Shown one piece after another: positions 10,823 through 21,144 of a stretch of 64,000 bases of DNA. Origin of the DNA: Orobanche coerulescens (lineage: Eukaryota > Streptophyta > Magnoliopsida > Lamiales > Orobanchaceae). Location: the NCBI GenBank assembly GCA_033398695.1, contig CM065814.1, positions 101,062,501 through 101,126,500 of the forward strand. Reading direction: 5' to 3'. Every line of letters starts with the position of its first letter. Position 1 is the first letter of the stretch. The position numbers and the translations under genes are program-made. Under the pieces are notes generated by a model. It did no database searches. It was given only the letters and a program-made list of their open reading frames with translations, and had not been told where the DNA came from.

Positions 10823-13482
10823 CTATGAACCCCCATCCTCCAGGGCACCCGGGTGGGCAAGGTTGTCCGGCATCGGATACCAGCTCAAGTCGACCCAGTG
10901 ATCCGCAGAGAGGTCGAGGATCGGCACGATGAAAGTGGGCTGCAAGGGGTGTTCAAGCACATAGGCCTTGAAGTTATCAACCAAAGGGCCGACCTCGAGC
11001 CCTCCCTTCTTGGCAGCGCGGATTGCGTCAACATAAGCCATATAATAGGCAAATTCGCTGACGTACTCCACATTGAGATAGGGATCGGCCTCGGTCGCCT
11101 CCAACTTCCCCCTCAGTCTCGCGATCGTTTGGTTCGCCCCCTCGAGCTCGGCAACCTTGGCTGCCACCTCGTCCTTCGACGACGCCAACTCACCGGTCAA
11201 CCGGTCAACAACCGCTTTCAGCTCGTCTGCCTCCTTCTGCACGGCCGCGTACGACCTGCGGGCATTCGTCATCTGGTCCCTGATCCGGTCCATGCCGCCC
11301 GGGCCCGTTCGAGGTCTTGGCTCGCCTGCTTGCCGCCTCCAAGGAACTTTTCTCCATCGCCACGATCCTGTCGGCAAACTCGGAGTTATGTTTCCGAGCA
11401 GCCTCGAGATCCGCCTGGAAACGAGCAGTAGAGGGTCTCCCTTCATAGTCCTTCACATCTTGGGCGGCCATCGTCGCCGTCTGAAGGGCCAGAGCGAAGG
11501 TCGCCTGCATCGCATCCGAAGACCGCCGGCGGGTGATCACATCTAAATCGGTCTTCCAGGCCTTCGGCAGAGAGCTGACAGCCCGAGCGACGTAGTGGTG
11601 GATGTCACAAGCCTCACGAGGACCTCTGCTCGCGAGGAAATCCAGCACCAGCGGCGGCAGTTTGGATCACTGTGACGGATCCTGTGCTAAGAAGAAAAGA
11701 GTTAGTACATTTCCTACACAAGTGACATAACTCGGCAAAGCGACCAAGCTTACCTCTCGACCTTCTCTGGATCGCGACCGAAGAATGGCTTCCCGCGCGG
11801 GGTCTCGGCCTCGGCGGTCGCCATGGCCTGCTGGAAAGCCAATGAGGGCGTGGACCCCTCTACTGGGGGAATCGCGGTGAGCGGAGGCACGGCGATCGGC
11901 TGCTCACCAACAGTGGTAGAGGCCAGGGGCTCCTCCATCCTCCATCGCTTGCGGTTCAGCCGAAGTCCCTCCTCCCGAACTTCTCTTTCCTCAGCGATCG
12001 GCTCCACGTGAGGCCTCACCTTCGGGATAACTGGGAGCGCCGTAGGGGGAGCTCGACTCGTTTTCTTCCCTTGGCGCAGGCGACTCATGATCCCGGGGTT
12101 CGACATGGCGATCTCGAGCGGGGGTTCTAGGAAGCGAGGGAAGGGGATCTCTGCGAAGAAAACAATCGACAAAGGTTAGTCACCTTCCTCAAAACAAGAC
12201 GATCGCCAAGCAAAGAGAGATCATGAAAGTTCATACCTGGAACCAAAAGGTGGCGCGGAAAGCGAAACAGCCGAGCAGCCAACCAGCAGTCTTCGTTGTT
12301 AATCCGGCGAGCATATATATCGTCGTCAGGAAGACTGCGTATCTGCTCCCAAACGATCGCAAAGTCGAAAGCTAGCTCGCCTGCCTCTGGTATAAGGGCA
12401 CCTGCAAAAGGAAGACCAAAATCAGATAGTTCAGAATGTATCCGAACGAAGAGAAAGTTAAAACCCTTACTCGGACTCCTCTCCCGGAAGCCGGTGGGGC
12501 TATCCAGCTCGTCAGTGGTGTGGTCGATCGCGACCGACTTCCATGCACCGCCGACCCAGAACCATTTCGACAGATCGCCCCGGACTTTGTTCGGGACCCC
12601 AAGAATCACCCATCCAGAGCGACCTTGGATGTGGCAGCCGCCGACGGACCCCCTCTGAGCCGTCAGTTTGAAAAGATAGTTCATCTCCAATGGCGAAGGA
12701 AGACGGTACAGCCGGTGACCGCCGAACAAAGTGAGGGCGCAGATGATCTGGAGCCAGGCTTTCGGCGTCAGTTGAAGCGGCGCGACGTTCCAGGCGACCA
12801 ACAAGTAAGAAATGGCGAACGGCAGTGGAAACCGCAGCCCGGCCTCCATTATCGCCTCATTAACCGCGACCATGCCCTCAGGAGGTTGGTCGGCACGCTC
12901 GTTTTCGGCGGGCACATAGAGGCTAACATCAGAAGGGACATGGAACCTCGCCCTCCAGAGGGCGAAGTCTTTCCTATTCGCCGAGCTCCTGATCTGGCCA
13001 AGGGACCACGGGGAGCGTTGCGTGGCCCGGAACAACATTTGCCTCTGGGGTTGATAGGGATGGGCGATCGAGTAGTCCCGAAAGTCGAACTTGGGAAGTG
13101 GGCCGGCCAATCTCTCCATAATTTCGGCAAAGGCTGAAAAGGCTTTGCTGAACGCGCTGTGTCGCTCCCAATACGCCCTCACCGCTATTTCTCCTTCGGC
13201 CAGCGAACGCTTTCGCTCGGCCTCCGCCCCCTTGGCCGCGGCGGCTTCATTGAAAAGTTCTTCGACCTCTGCGGGTTCAATCCCGGCGCGGATAGCCTCG
13301 ACGGAGGTCTCCACGTGGAAATCTGCGGAGACTTCATACCTGGCAGTCGAAGTCCCGGCGGCGGAAGTTCTACCCGCCTCATACACCTTTGGTACTCCTC
13401 CAGACATCCTCAAGAAGAAAGGGAAGAAAAAGGACTTTGTCATACCTAAAAGAGTCTGAGTCGAACGACGATCGGCAGACAC
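10823..13482 (-). pseudogene. Antisense extra gene of the Tat element, Transposase_28-like, three exons, degraded
   Basis: On the minus strand of a plus-strand Tat element, as known for Tat antisense ORFs. Exon 1 (13,482-12,237) resembles the plant 'putative gypsy type transposon' domain, with LPFAISYLLVAWNVAPLQLT, LFKLTAQRG and KWFWVGGAWKS segments. Intron 1 (12,236-12,151; GT...AG) joins phase-correctly to exon 2 (12,150-11,754), a Pro- and Glu-rich linker. Intron 2 (11,753-11,682; GTAAGC...CACAG) leads to exon 3 (11,681-10,823), a long coiled coil with heptad-like Leu, Ala and Glu, ending at TAG 10,823. The frame shifts at the exon 2-3 junction and again near 11,310, and TGA occurs early in exon 3, so this copy looks broken. 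The function of this family is not known. The start could instead be the later in-frame Met at 13,407. Confidence 0.75.
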
Positions 13483-13489
13483 AAAGCTT

Positions 13490-13931
13490 CAAAGGAGTCT
13501 GGCTTTGTCTTCTTCTCGGGCAAAAAATGCAAGTAGAATGAACTCAGAAACCCTAGCCCCCTTTTTATAGGCGAAGGCAGGGGCTTTTGGGCAAATAAAC
13601 ACAATCCCGAGGGTCGAAGCGCAAAGGTCAGAAAGGATAGACATTAAATACCGCCCTCGAGTCCCGCGTACCCGTCGTTTCGAGGGCATGCCAGACGATA
13701 AGTCTGACAAACCGTCGGACTCCCCCAACAGGAATGCGACATGTGCCCCAGTGACGTTTCGAGTCAGATTTCACTTCCCGCTCTTTTCAGCGACTGAGTA
13801 GGTCGTCCGAATTCAAGATCGAAACCCGCTCGAGAGGTCGATCGCCTGCTCCAAAAAGTGATAGGACGCTCGTAGCCCATTCAAGTGATCGCCAGTGGAA
13901 CCACCTCACCCCATGCCGTTAACATCGGAGC
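13490..13931. other. Spacer between the antisense gene and the Tat polypurine tract
   Basis: Non-coding. It would hold the promoter of the antisense gene; a TATAAAAAG-like element reads on the minus strand at about 13,562-13,570. GCGATCG-type motifs start near 13,839. Confidence 0.45.
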
Positions 13932-13946
13932 GAGCTGGGGGGCAAT
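13932..13946 (+). other. Polypurine tract of the Tat element
   Basis: GAGCTGGGGGGCAAT immediately precedes the LTR start TGTTGTG at 13,947. The gag-only relative has AGCTGGAGGGCAAT in the equivalent minus-strand place, next to 17,264. Confidence 0.75.
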
Positions 13947-13969
13947 TGTTGTGCGGCGATTAATACGCC

Positions 13970-14476
13970 TCAACGGCGATCGACACAAGGGCCGAACGAC
14001 CAAACGAAGATGCCAGATCAAGATCAAGTACCAAGCGATCGACGTCCAAGGCGATTGTCTGGTGGCACCTATCGATCGTCTCTAGTGCTCGACCAAGGAC
14101 GACCGCCTTATTCAACGTATGGAGCCAACATCCGTCGAGTCTGCGAAGACCGAATCTCGAGAAGAAGGCCCACGTGCAGATCCGCAAACGGCGCCGCAAG
14201 AGAAGGCTTTTTGACTCCAGCCCTTCACCAGCTGTTTGTGACAAGGACAGCCTTCCACCTACCGACATACCCGCAAAAGGCGCCCTAGGTGGGACCTCCC
14301 AAGACTGCGACAGGAGGCACGTATTATTTCCTCATTGGTTCCCGCAGACGGTGCCCTCATGTAGCAGCTGCGGACTTTAAGGAAACAGACCCACCTGTTG
14401 GGACGATCGCCCCGGTCGCCCTTAATGGCGTGTCAGAAGCATTAAATGAGCATTTAATGCAAGAAAGGCGATCGCC
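13970..14476 (+). promoter_or_regulatory. GCGATCGC-type palindrome cluster upstream of the Tat LTR TATA box
   Basis: Repeated GCGATCG and CGATCG motifs, some complete palindromes (GGCGATCGCC), occur upstream of CTATAAATA (14,512-14,520). The relative's LTRs have the same motif in the same promoter position. A regulatory role is inferred. Confidence 0.65.
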
Positions 14477-14511
14477 CATTTGGGATTAAGACATCCCAAC
14501 TACCTCCTCTT

Positions 14512-14520
14512 CTATAAATA
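14512..14520 (+). promoter_or_regulatory. TATA box of the Tat 3' LTR
   Basis: CTATAAATA follows the GCGATCGC cluster by about 36 bp. Confidence 0.7.
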
Positions 14521-15094
14521 GGAGACTTCCAGCATCTGGAAATGGATCAACATTTTATATCCGAATTCCTCTCAATACAGAGCATTCTTTATCTTAACAG
14601 AATTCCCAGAAACAAGAAAGACGCTCGACAGAAACGAGCTCCCACTACATTTAATCTTTGTAACAAGAACTCACAGAGCATTAACTCTGGCTCTTCCGGC
14701 AATCATCAGCATTCAAGAGATAGCCAACTAGGGTCATTATACTCATTGTAATCGTACTCTAACATTAATAGTTGTACTCCAAAGCAGTATTATTATTTAG
14801 GGCGATTTACATCTGACTACCTTTTTAGATGGTCTAATTACAGTTTGGTCCCTATTGCTTCAGATATTACAATGAAGGACAAACTTTGCACTGTCCAGAA
14901 ACTATATTTACAACGAAGGACAAAAGTCAAATTTTCAGATGATGTCATTTGGAGAGAAATCGATATTCCGAATTTGCCCTTATTTTTTCTTTTCTTGTTT
15001 ACCCATTTATTTTTCGCCTCACGTGGGTGGCACATGCTGGACCTCATTGTAATATATATAACACTTTTGGACTTCAGTGTAATAAATTTTCAAG

Positions 15095-15660
15095 CTTTCT
15101 AGAAAAAAATATTTTTTCCAAAAAAGAAAGTATTTTCTGAAAAAAAAAATTATTTTTCGAAAAAATAAAAATAAAATTATTTTCTGGGAAAAAATTTATC
15201 TTTTCGAAAAAAATATTATTTTATGGAAAAAATATTATTTTTCGAAAAAATAAAACTATTTTCTGGAAAAAAAATATTTTTTCGAAAAAATTTAAAAATA
15301 TTTTCTGGGGAAAAAGGTATTTTTTGGCAAAATAATATTTTTTCGAAATTAAATTATTTTCTGGAAAAAAAATATTATTTTTTTCGAAAAAATAAAATTA
15401 TTTTCTGGAAAAAAATAAAAAAAATATTTTTTCGAAAAAATTAGAAAAATATTTTCTGGAGGAAAAAATATTTTTTGGCAAAATAATATTTTTTCGAAAT
15501 AAAATTATTTTCTTGAAAAAAATATTATTTTTTCAAAAAAATAAAATTATTTTCTGGAAAAAAATAAAATAAAATATTTTTGCGAAAAAAATATATTTTC
15601 TGGAAAAAAATTATATTTTGAAAAAAAGTTTATTTTCTGAAAAAAGAATATTTTTTAAAA
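15095..15660 (+). repeat. AT-rich tandem array with TTTTCGAAAA palindromes
   Basis: Degenerate units of about 30-40 bp alternate a TTTTTTCGAAAAAA palindrome with ATTTTCTGGAAAAAA. It lies in the part of the Tat LTR missing from the related LTRs. ORFs in it (runs of Phe, Lys and Ile) are composition artefacts. Segments resembling ATTACA..AAGGACAAA occur inverted on either side (about 14,866 and 15,805), hinting at a MITE-like insertion. Confidence 0.7.
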
Positions 15661-15985
15661 GAAATGTATTAGCCAAACACTTTAATAACTTATAAGCTAT
15701 TTGTTTAATATGAAATGTATTTTAAAAAAAATATTTTATTCAAGTAAATAGAGGGGCATTTTCGTCTTTTTAATAGAAGTCAACACCAATTCAGATTTTT
15801 TGTCCTTGGCTGTAATTTCCCCTTATTATTAATAATATCTCGCGAGAGCATTCAAGCCCGGGATTAACAACCCCGGCAAATCTTGTGTTATTTGCATTCC
15901 ATCGCTCGTGCTCTTGCATTTGATTTGTTACTCACCCGTAGCCATATCCAGCAAATCATTCCGAATATTATTTTGGGTAACAACA

Positions 15986-16342
15986 GGCTATCCGGGCCTG
16001 CCAATATTCGGATCTTAGATCGATCTTCGAAAAGTATTTGGCACCTCCCAGTTGGTCAAACAATCCTCCTCTGAGTGGAATGGGATACTTGTTGCAAACC
16101 GTTAGCTTATTGAGTGCCCTATAGTTCACGCACATACGTAAGGATCCATCATGTTTCTTCTGAAACAGAACGGGGGATCCATAAGGAGATTTGGATGGTT
16201 GGATCATCTTGGAATCAAACAATTCTTTCAATTGTTTCTGCAACTCCTTCAGTTCAGGTGGTGACATCCGATAGGGTGTCCTTGAAGGTGGTTTCGCATC
16301 GGAAATCAGTTCGATTTTGTGGTCCACATCCCGTCTGGGCGG
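15986..16342 (-). pseudogene. Reverse transcriptase N-terminal fragment of the chromovirus-like element
   Basis: Encodes VDHKIEL, the [12 protein letters not shown] segment, [28 protein letters not shown] and [18 protein letters not shown] motifs up to just before the catalytic aspartates. It is cut on both sides by insertions, so it is inactive. The minus-strand ORF extends a few codons into the Tat LTR below 15,986 and into the other LTR above 16,342; those residues are not RT. Confidence 0.88.
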
Positions 16343-17264
16343 TGTTGTTGCCCGAAATATTATCCGGAGATGAATATTGCTGGAATGGTCGAGCAACAAA
16401 CAAAGTGCGAGAGCACGTCCGAGGGAATGGAAATAACACAAGATTTGCCGGGTTTGTTAGGCCCGGGCTTGAATGCTCTCGCGAGATGTTATTAATACAA
16501 ATATTCGGGGATACAAGTATTAATGTAAGAATGCGATTACAATGAGTCTAAAAGATCCTATTTATCTAGCTCTTGGGCGAAGCTTTGCGTGTTCTTGTTA
16601 AGCCGAGAGATAGCTGTTGCCAAGAGTGAGAAAGCCAAGTTCTGAGTAGAGAGAGAAAATTGGAGCCCAGTTTCTGCTCGAAAGCCAGGAAAAAACCCGA
16701 GAGTTGTACAAGTGCAGGGAGCCTTCTATTTATAGGGGCTGAGATTCCCTATTTACTGGCGGGCGATCGCCTTTTATGTAATATAATAAGGGGCGATCGT
16801 CTTTATGTCACATTTATCTGCCTTAAAGTCGCGAGCTGCTTGGCGGCCAATGTGCGGATCAATGAGGAGCCGGCACGCGTCTGGAGATTCTTTATCACGG
16901 CGGTCCCACTGTACAACTTTCGGCGGAGTGCAGCCGGTTGGTGGAAAGATCTTGTGGTGTGGTCAACGATCCATGTCTTGCGGCACCTTTTCCGGATCTG
17001 CATGTGGGTTCCTGCTTCGAGCTTCGGCCTTCGCCGACCGGACGGGCGATGGCTTCGCGTGGCATGAGGCGGTCGTATTTTGGTCGGTCACCAGGAGTCG
17101 ATCGCCAAGTACCGAGATACGATCGTCTTAGATGTCTATCGCTCGGCATCAGGACTTGTCCTGAGACCTTCGGTCGGCCAATCTGCCTTGGTTGATGGGC
17201 TCTGGCTCGGTCGCCCGGTCTCTGAGGCGATCGCTTGTTGAGACGTATAATTCTCGACACAACA
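16343..17264 (-). repeat. 3' LTR of the gag-only Tat element
   Basis: 922 bp. Plus-strand ends are TGTTGTTGCCCG and CTCGACACAACA. Contains the minus-strand TATA box at 16,726-16,735 and GCGATCGC palindromes at about 16,763, 16,792, 17,098 and 17,225. The many small ORFs here are LTR noise. Confidence 0.9.
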
Positions 17265-18156
17265 ATTGCCCTCCAGCTTACTCCAATGTTGAAGACATGG
17301 GGTGAGGTGGTTCTTGCTGGCGATCGCGTAGGATGAAGACGGGCGATCCTTTGAGCGGACTTTGGGTTCGGACTTGGGCGATCTGGTCGATTGGCTAGCT
17401 ATCTTCGGTCTTGTACCTGCAATAAACAATTTTGGCCGATCCCTCGTAGAAAGCTGATTGTTTCGTCGCTGAGGAATCGTGCACAGTCGCGGAGTTCGAT
17501 GGACCGACTCCATGATCGTGTCTTGTGCGCGAGCGACATTGTCTGTCTCGTGACTCATTTTATTGTGAGGGTCCTCTGTTAGGCTGCGCCTCGCCTCGTA
17601 TTTAAACGAAGGGCGTGCGGTCTTGGTCTAGAGGAGTCCTTGCGCGGGGCGTCGTCGGATTAATCAACTCCACTTCCGCGGCTTGTTAGCTCTGCTTCCA
17701 CCTCGGCCCGCCATGAAGATGGCGACCCTCGACAGTGTACGTTGAGACGGGGGTAGTGACGCGTCGCATTGTCCGGGTCCATCATGTTAGATGTTGAACC
17801 TTTGAGGGCGGGCGATCGTGTCCACTGATTAGTTTTGGAGGCCCCTCAGACTACGCCGGCCTCGTATTTAAACGAAGGGCGGACGATCTTGGCCCAAAGG
17901 GACCTTGCATGGCCTAATCAGTCGGTTCCATCGACTACCAGGACCATGGCTGCACTCTTCCACCTCGGATTGTCATGTTAGATGCCGACCTTCGACGGTG
18001 TACGTTGTGCGGTGGAGGTGATCTCGTGCCGTAGTTCACCATGTTAAATGAGGAACTGTGGATGGCGAACGAGACCTCCGATTTTGATGATGTTGCTTGA
18101 TAATGGCGATCGAGCTGGAAGACTGGTGATCGTCGTTCGGTTGCCGATCGCGTTGC
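17265..18156 (-). other. Non-coding 3' internal region of the gag-only Tat element
   Basis: No supported gene. Starts next to the LTR with a purine tract read on the minus strand. Contains two diverged direct copies of a ~250-bp block (near 17,590-17,800 and 17,850-18,060), sharing CTCGTATTTAAACGAAGGGC and TGTACGTTG. The part near 17,400-17,670 is homologous to window bases 1-250. Confidence 0.65.
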
Positions 18157-19125
18157 TCATAGGTTGAAAAGTAACCTTTGCCTGGACAGAAAGTCTGCGG
18201 CTTTGGCGCGGAAGATCGCGTAGGTCAGGGGGAGGTCCTTCGTAAGATGCCTGAACATAGGAGAAAGACCATGGAATCCCCCTAGGACTGAGTAGAGGGC
18301 GATCTCATCGCTTACGGGCTCGCCATTGAGGATGATCTCGTCTACCCGGTTGATGTAGTCCGAGTTGGACTCTTCTTCCCCTTGCTTGATCTGCATCATG
18401 CGATGGGGACCTTCTGGTCGAGCGACCTTGGTGGCGAAGTACGCTGTGAAGTTGTTCGCCAGTTGGTCAAAGGAATTGATAGATCTTGGTGGCAGTGAGA
18501 TGTACCACCTATGGGCCAGGTCGCCCAGCGTCAGCGGGAACATTCGGCACCTGGTCGCGTCTGATGCCCCGCACCCGGTCATGTAGATCCGGAACTTGCT
18601 CAGGTGAGTCTCGGGATCCGACCTCCCCTCGTACAGAGGTGTTTTGGGAGGAGCGATCCTGCGCTGCACGGGAGCGAGCTCGATGTGGATCGCGAGTGGC
18701 TCGCTTGTCCCGGTGATCTCTCTTTTGGCGCCTGCCCCAGATTCTAGGAGCGCCTTCATGTCGTCGAGCTGGCGTTGCATCGCGGCCATCACTGTAGCAT
18801 GGTCGCTCGTGGTTCGGCTTCCGGAGTGGGAGCCGAGGCGATCGTGTACCGATCTCCTGACTCCGCGGTCGCCGACCTCGGTTCTTTGGCGAGGAGGAGC
18901 CAGATGGCTGGCCTGCTTTCTGGGAGTCGGATACGCCGAACTCCTAGTGACGGACTCGGGCTCCGTCATCTCGTGGCTGGGGCCGGACTGCCCCGGTCGC
19001 CATGATGGGTCGCTGCCTAGGCGGCTGAAAACAGAGGTACCCCGGCTTGCGAGCGCCTCTTCTTGCGAATGGGAGACTCCTGGCGATCGCTCGGTCAGTA
19101 TCCCTTTGAACTTCCGTTTGCTCAC
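18157..19125 (-). CDS. gag: Gag of the gag-only Tat element
   Basis: An uninterrupted 322-codon minus-strand ORF. Residues 1-125 are Ser-, Arg- and Pro-rich and probably disordered. A short coiled segment (MAAMQRQLDDMKALLES) follows, then PPKTPLYEGRSDPETHL and the retrotransposon gag core with WYISLPPRSINSFDQLANNF (about 215-240), then a conserved tail. No zinc knuckle is visible before the TAG stop, so the protein may be truncated against Tat relatives. It is one of the few uninterrupted retroelement ORFs in the window, consistent with selection or recent arrival. Pol would have to come from another Tat copy. Confidence 0.85.
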   Translation of the reverse strand: MSKRKFKGILTERSPGVSHSQEEALASRGTSVFSRLGSDPSWRPGQSGPSHEMTEPESVTRSSAYPTPRKQASHLAPPRQRTEVGDRGVRRSVHDRLGSHSGSRTTSDHATVMAAMQRQLDDMKALLESGAGAKREITGTSEPLAIHIELAPVQRRIAPPKTPLYEGRSDPETHLSKFRIYMTGCGASDATRCRMFPLTLGDLAHRWYISLPPRSINSFDQLANNFTAYFATKVARPEGPHRMMQIKQGEEESNSDYINRVDEIILNGEPVSDEIALYSVLGGFHGLSPMFRHLTKDLPLTYAIFRAKAADFLSRQRLLFNL

Positions 19126-19494
19126 GCGGCGGATGGCCGAGGGGGTTAGAGCGGGCGGCGCGTCGAAAGCTCTCCGTTGCTCCCGTAGGATGGCCAGGGC
19201 TCCTTCGATCTATTCTGTGGTTTGGAACTGATCGAGCGAGAGGCTTGGGCCGTCCCTCGGGGGCGGGATCGAGAGTCTCGTACCGCGGCGGCTACCCTCC
19301 GCCATAGGTTGTGGCTCGGATTGAGACGGAATGAGGCGTCTGGCGGATCGACCAGCGGCTTTCTTCGATGCAGAGGCAGAAGTCATGATTCTGAAAGCTT
19401 TTCTCTGAAGAACAGTGATTGTTTCTTCAGGTATATGCCCCAGAGAACAGTGAGTGTTCTTCGAGATGATATGAATAAAAATTGAGGGTAGATG

Positions 19495-19513
19495 CCCTCC
19501 TTCTAGCGCTAAT
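19495..19513 (-). other. Putative primer binding site of the gag-only Tat element
   Basis: Read on the minus strand, the sequence after the 5' LTR is ATTAGCGCTAGAAGGAGGG. Position fits a primer site; I did not assign the tRNA. Confidence 0.5.
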
Positions 19514-20443
19514 TGTTGTTGCCCGAAATATTATCCGGAGATGAATATTGCTGGAATGGTCGAGCAACAAACAAAGTGCGAGAGCACGTCCGAGGTAATG
19601 GAAATAACACAAGATTTATCGGGTTTGTTAGGCCCGGGCTTGAATGCTCTCGCGAGATGTTATTAATATAAATATTCGGGGATACAAGTATTAATGTAAG
19701 AATGCGATTACAATGAGTGTAAAAGATCCTATTTATCTAGCTCTTGGGCGAAGCTTTGCGTGTTCTTGTTAAGCCGAGAGATAGCTGTTGCCAAGAGTGA
19801 GAAAGCCAAGTTCTGAGTAGAGAGAGAGAAAATCGGAGCCTAGTTTCTGCTGGAAAGCCGAGAAAAAATCCGAGAGTTGTAAAAGTGCAGGGAGCCTTCT
19901 ATTTATAGGGGCTGAGATTCCCTGTTTACTGGCGGGCGATTGCCTTTTATGTAATATAATAAGGGGCGATCGTCTTTATGTCACACGGGTTGTCTGCCTT
20001 AAAGTCCGCGGCTGCTGCTGGCAGCCAGCTGTGCGGTCCAATGAAGAGCCGGCATGCGTCCTGAGTTGCTGTCACGGGCGGTCCCACTGTACAACTTTCG
20101 GCGGGTCTGTCGGTTGGTGGAAAGATGCTGACAGGCTGTGGTCAACGATCCATGTCTTGCGGCACCTTTTCCGGATCTGCATGTGGGTTCCTGCTTCGAG
20201 CTTCGGCCTTCGCCGACCGGACGGGTGATGGCTTCGCGTGGCATGAGGCGGTCGTCTTTTGGTCGGTCACCAGGAGTCGATCGCCAAGTACCGAGAGACG
20301 ATCGCCTTAGATGTCGATCGCTCGGCATCGGGACTTGTCCTGGGACCTTCGGTCGGCCAATCTGCCTTGGCTGCTGGGCTCTGGCTCGGTCGCCCGGTCT
20401 CTGAGGCGATCGCCTGTTGAGACGTATAATTCTCGACACAATA
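19514..20443 (-). repeat. 5' LTR of the gag-only Tat element
   Basis: 930 bp, direct copy of 16,343-17,264. Minus-strand TATA box at 19,909-19,918, upstream GCGATCG motifs at higher coordinates (for example near 20,279, 20,300 and 20,405). Confidence 0.9.
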
Positions 20444-21144
20444 GGCGGCAACTTCTTAGGTAGTTCCGCGAGCATCACATCTTGGAACTCCTCCAAAACG
20501 TCTTGAACTTCCTTTGGTACATCTTTCCCTTCAGTGTCGTTTCCATCATCAGAAACGTAAAATGCAGCGAAGGTCTCTTCCTGCTTCTGAAGTCCTCGAC
20601 TAAGTTGTATGGCTGAAAGGGTGCTCGTCCCCTTTGCTTCCCTCTTGGCCAGAATAGCCTGTGTCTTGTCAGAGTCCAAAATGACTAAGGAATATGAAAA
20701 TGGAAGAATGCAAGCCCGAACTTGATCGAACCATTGTAACCCAAGAACCAAATCATAGTCATCGATGGTCACTACGACAAAGGTGATCATTCCCTGCCAA
20801 TCACCTATCGTTGCTTTCACTCCTCTTGCTTCGCAGGTCACCGGTTTAGCATGTGTGTTCACTGACTTGATCGATCCGTTTGTTGGAGTGATGGTAAGTC
20901 GTAATGCTTTGGCTACGCCGTCCCGCATGAAGTTGTGCATAGCTCCTGTATCCACCAAGGCTTTAATGTGTGTACCTCCGATCAACGCATCCACGAACAT
21001 AGACCCTTTTCTGGGTCCCTTCGCCGGCTCTACGACGGATTTGACAGCATTGAGTAAACTCAATGAGCCCATGTGCGCACCATCCGCAACCTCGGTCTCC
21101 GTGGTCTCTTGCTGCGACCTTCTTTCTACGAAATGGGCAATCAT
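20444..21144 (-). pseudogene. Protease and linker of the chromovirus-like element, cut by the Tat insertion
   Basis: Minus-strand pol start. The aspartic protease site is DTGAMHNFM, in the variant form ALVDTGA, followed by a TIDDYDLVLGLQWFDQ segment. A spacer rich in Glu and Asp leads to ELPKKLPP, just before RT. The ORF then runs into the LTR of the inserted element (below 20,444), so the end is artificial. It overlaps gag in another frame: gag and pol are offset near 21,130, by a frameshift site or an indel. Confidence 0.85.

Larger units (their letters stand above)
1..15985 (+). mobile_element. Tat-like Ty3/gypsy retrotransposon, 3' part only, split by a Tekay-like insertion
   Basis: The 3' part of a large plus-strand LTR retrotransposon: internal sequence 1-534 and 10,786-13,946, a polypurine tract, and a 3' LTR at 13,947-15,985. 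Its gag-pol and 5' LTR lie left of the window. It is placed in the Tat lineage because an antisense extra gene precedes the 3' LTR, a known trait of Tat elements (Grande, Retand, RIRE2). Its termini and polypurine tract also match the gag-bearing element at 16,343-20,443. The LTR ends AACAACA at 15,985 and is followed by GGCTA, the expected right target-site copy; the left copy is outside the window. It interrupts the RT of the minus-strand chromovirus. Lineage is an inference; the LTR boundary and nesting are seen. Confidence 0.8.
13947..15985 (+). repeat. 3' LTR of the Tat element
   Basis: 2,039 bp, starting TGTTGTGCGGCG and ending GGTAACAACA. Both ends match the 0.92-kb LTRs of the minus-strand relative (16,343-17,264 and 19,514-20,443). 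About 1 kb of AT-rich sequence (roughly 14,810-15,825) has no counterpart there and may be an inserted element. GATCG-cored palindromes occupy the first 0.55 kb, followed by TATA at 14,512. Confidence 0.8.
16343..20443 (-). mobile_element. Gag-only Tat-related retrotransposon (TR-GAG-like), complete
   Basis: A 4.1-kb minus-strand element with LTRs 19,514-20,443 (5') and 16,343-17,264 (3'), flanked by a perfect GGCGG duplication (16,338-16,342 and 20,444-20,448). The internal part (2.25 kb) encodes only gag. The protease, RT, RNase H and integrase genes and the antisense gene seen in its relative are absent, so it must borrow enzymes. Sequence between gag and the 3' LTR is shared with window bases 1-250, linking it to the plus-strand Tat element. 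One terminal CA has become TA (20,442-20,443). Confidence 0.9.

Noticed and set aside
10853..11431. Plus-strand ORFs opposite the antisense Tat gene (also 12,436-13,137 and 13,091-13,459)
   Set aside because: GC-rich mirror frames of the minus-strand coding exons, which have domain and splice support.
15223..15444. Phe/Lys-rich 73-codon ORF
   Set aside because: Produced by the TTTTCGAAAA tandem array.
18644..19231. 195-codon plus-strand ORF opposite gag
   Set aside because: Shadow of the minus-strand Tat gag, which has a recognisable gag core.
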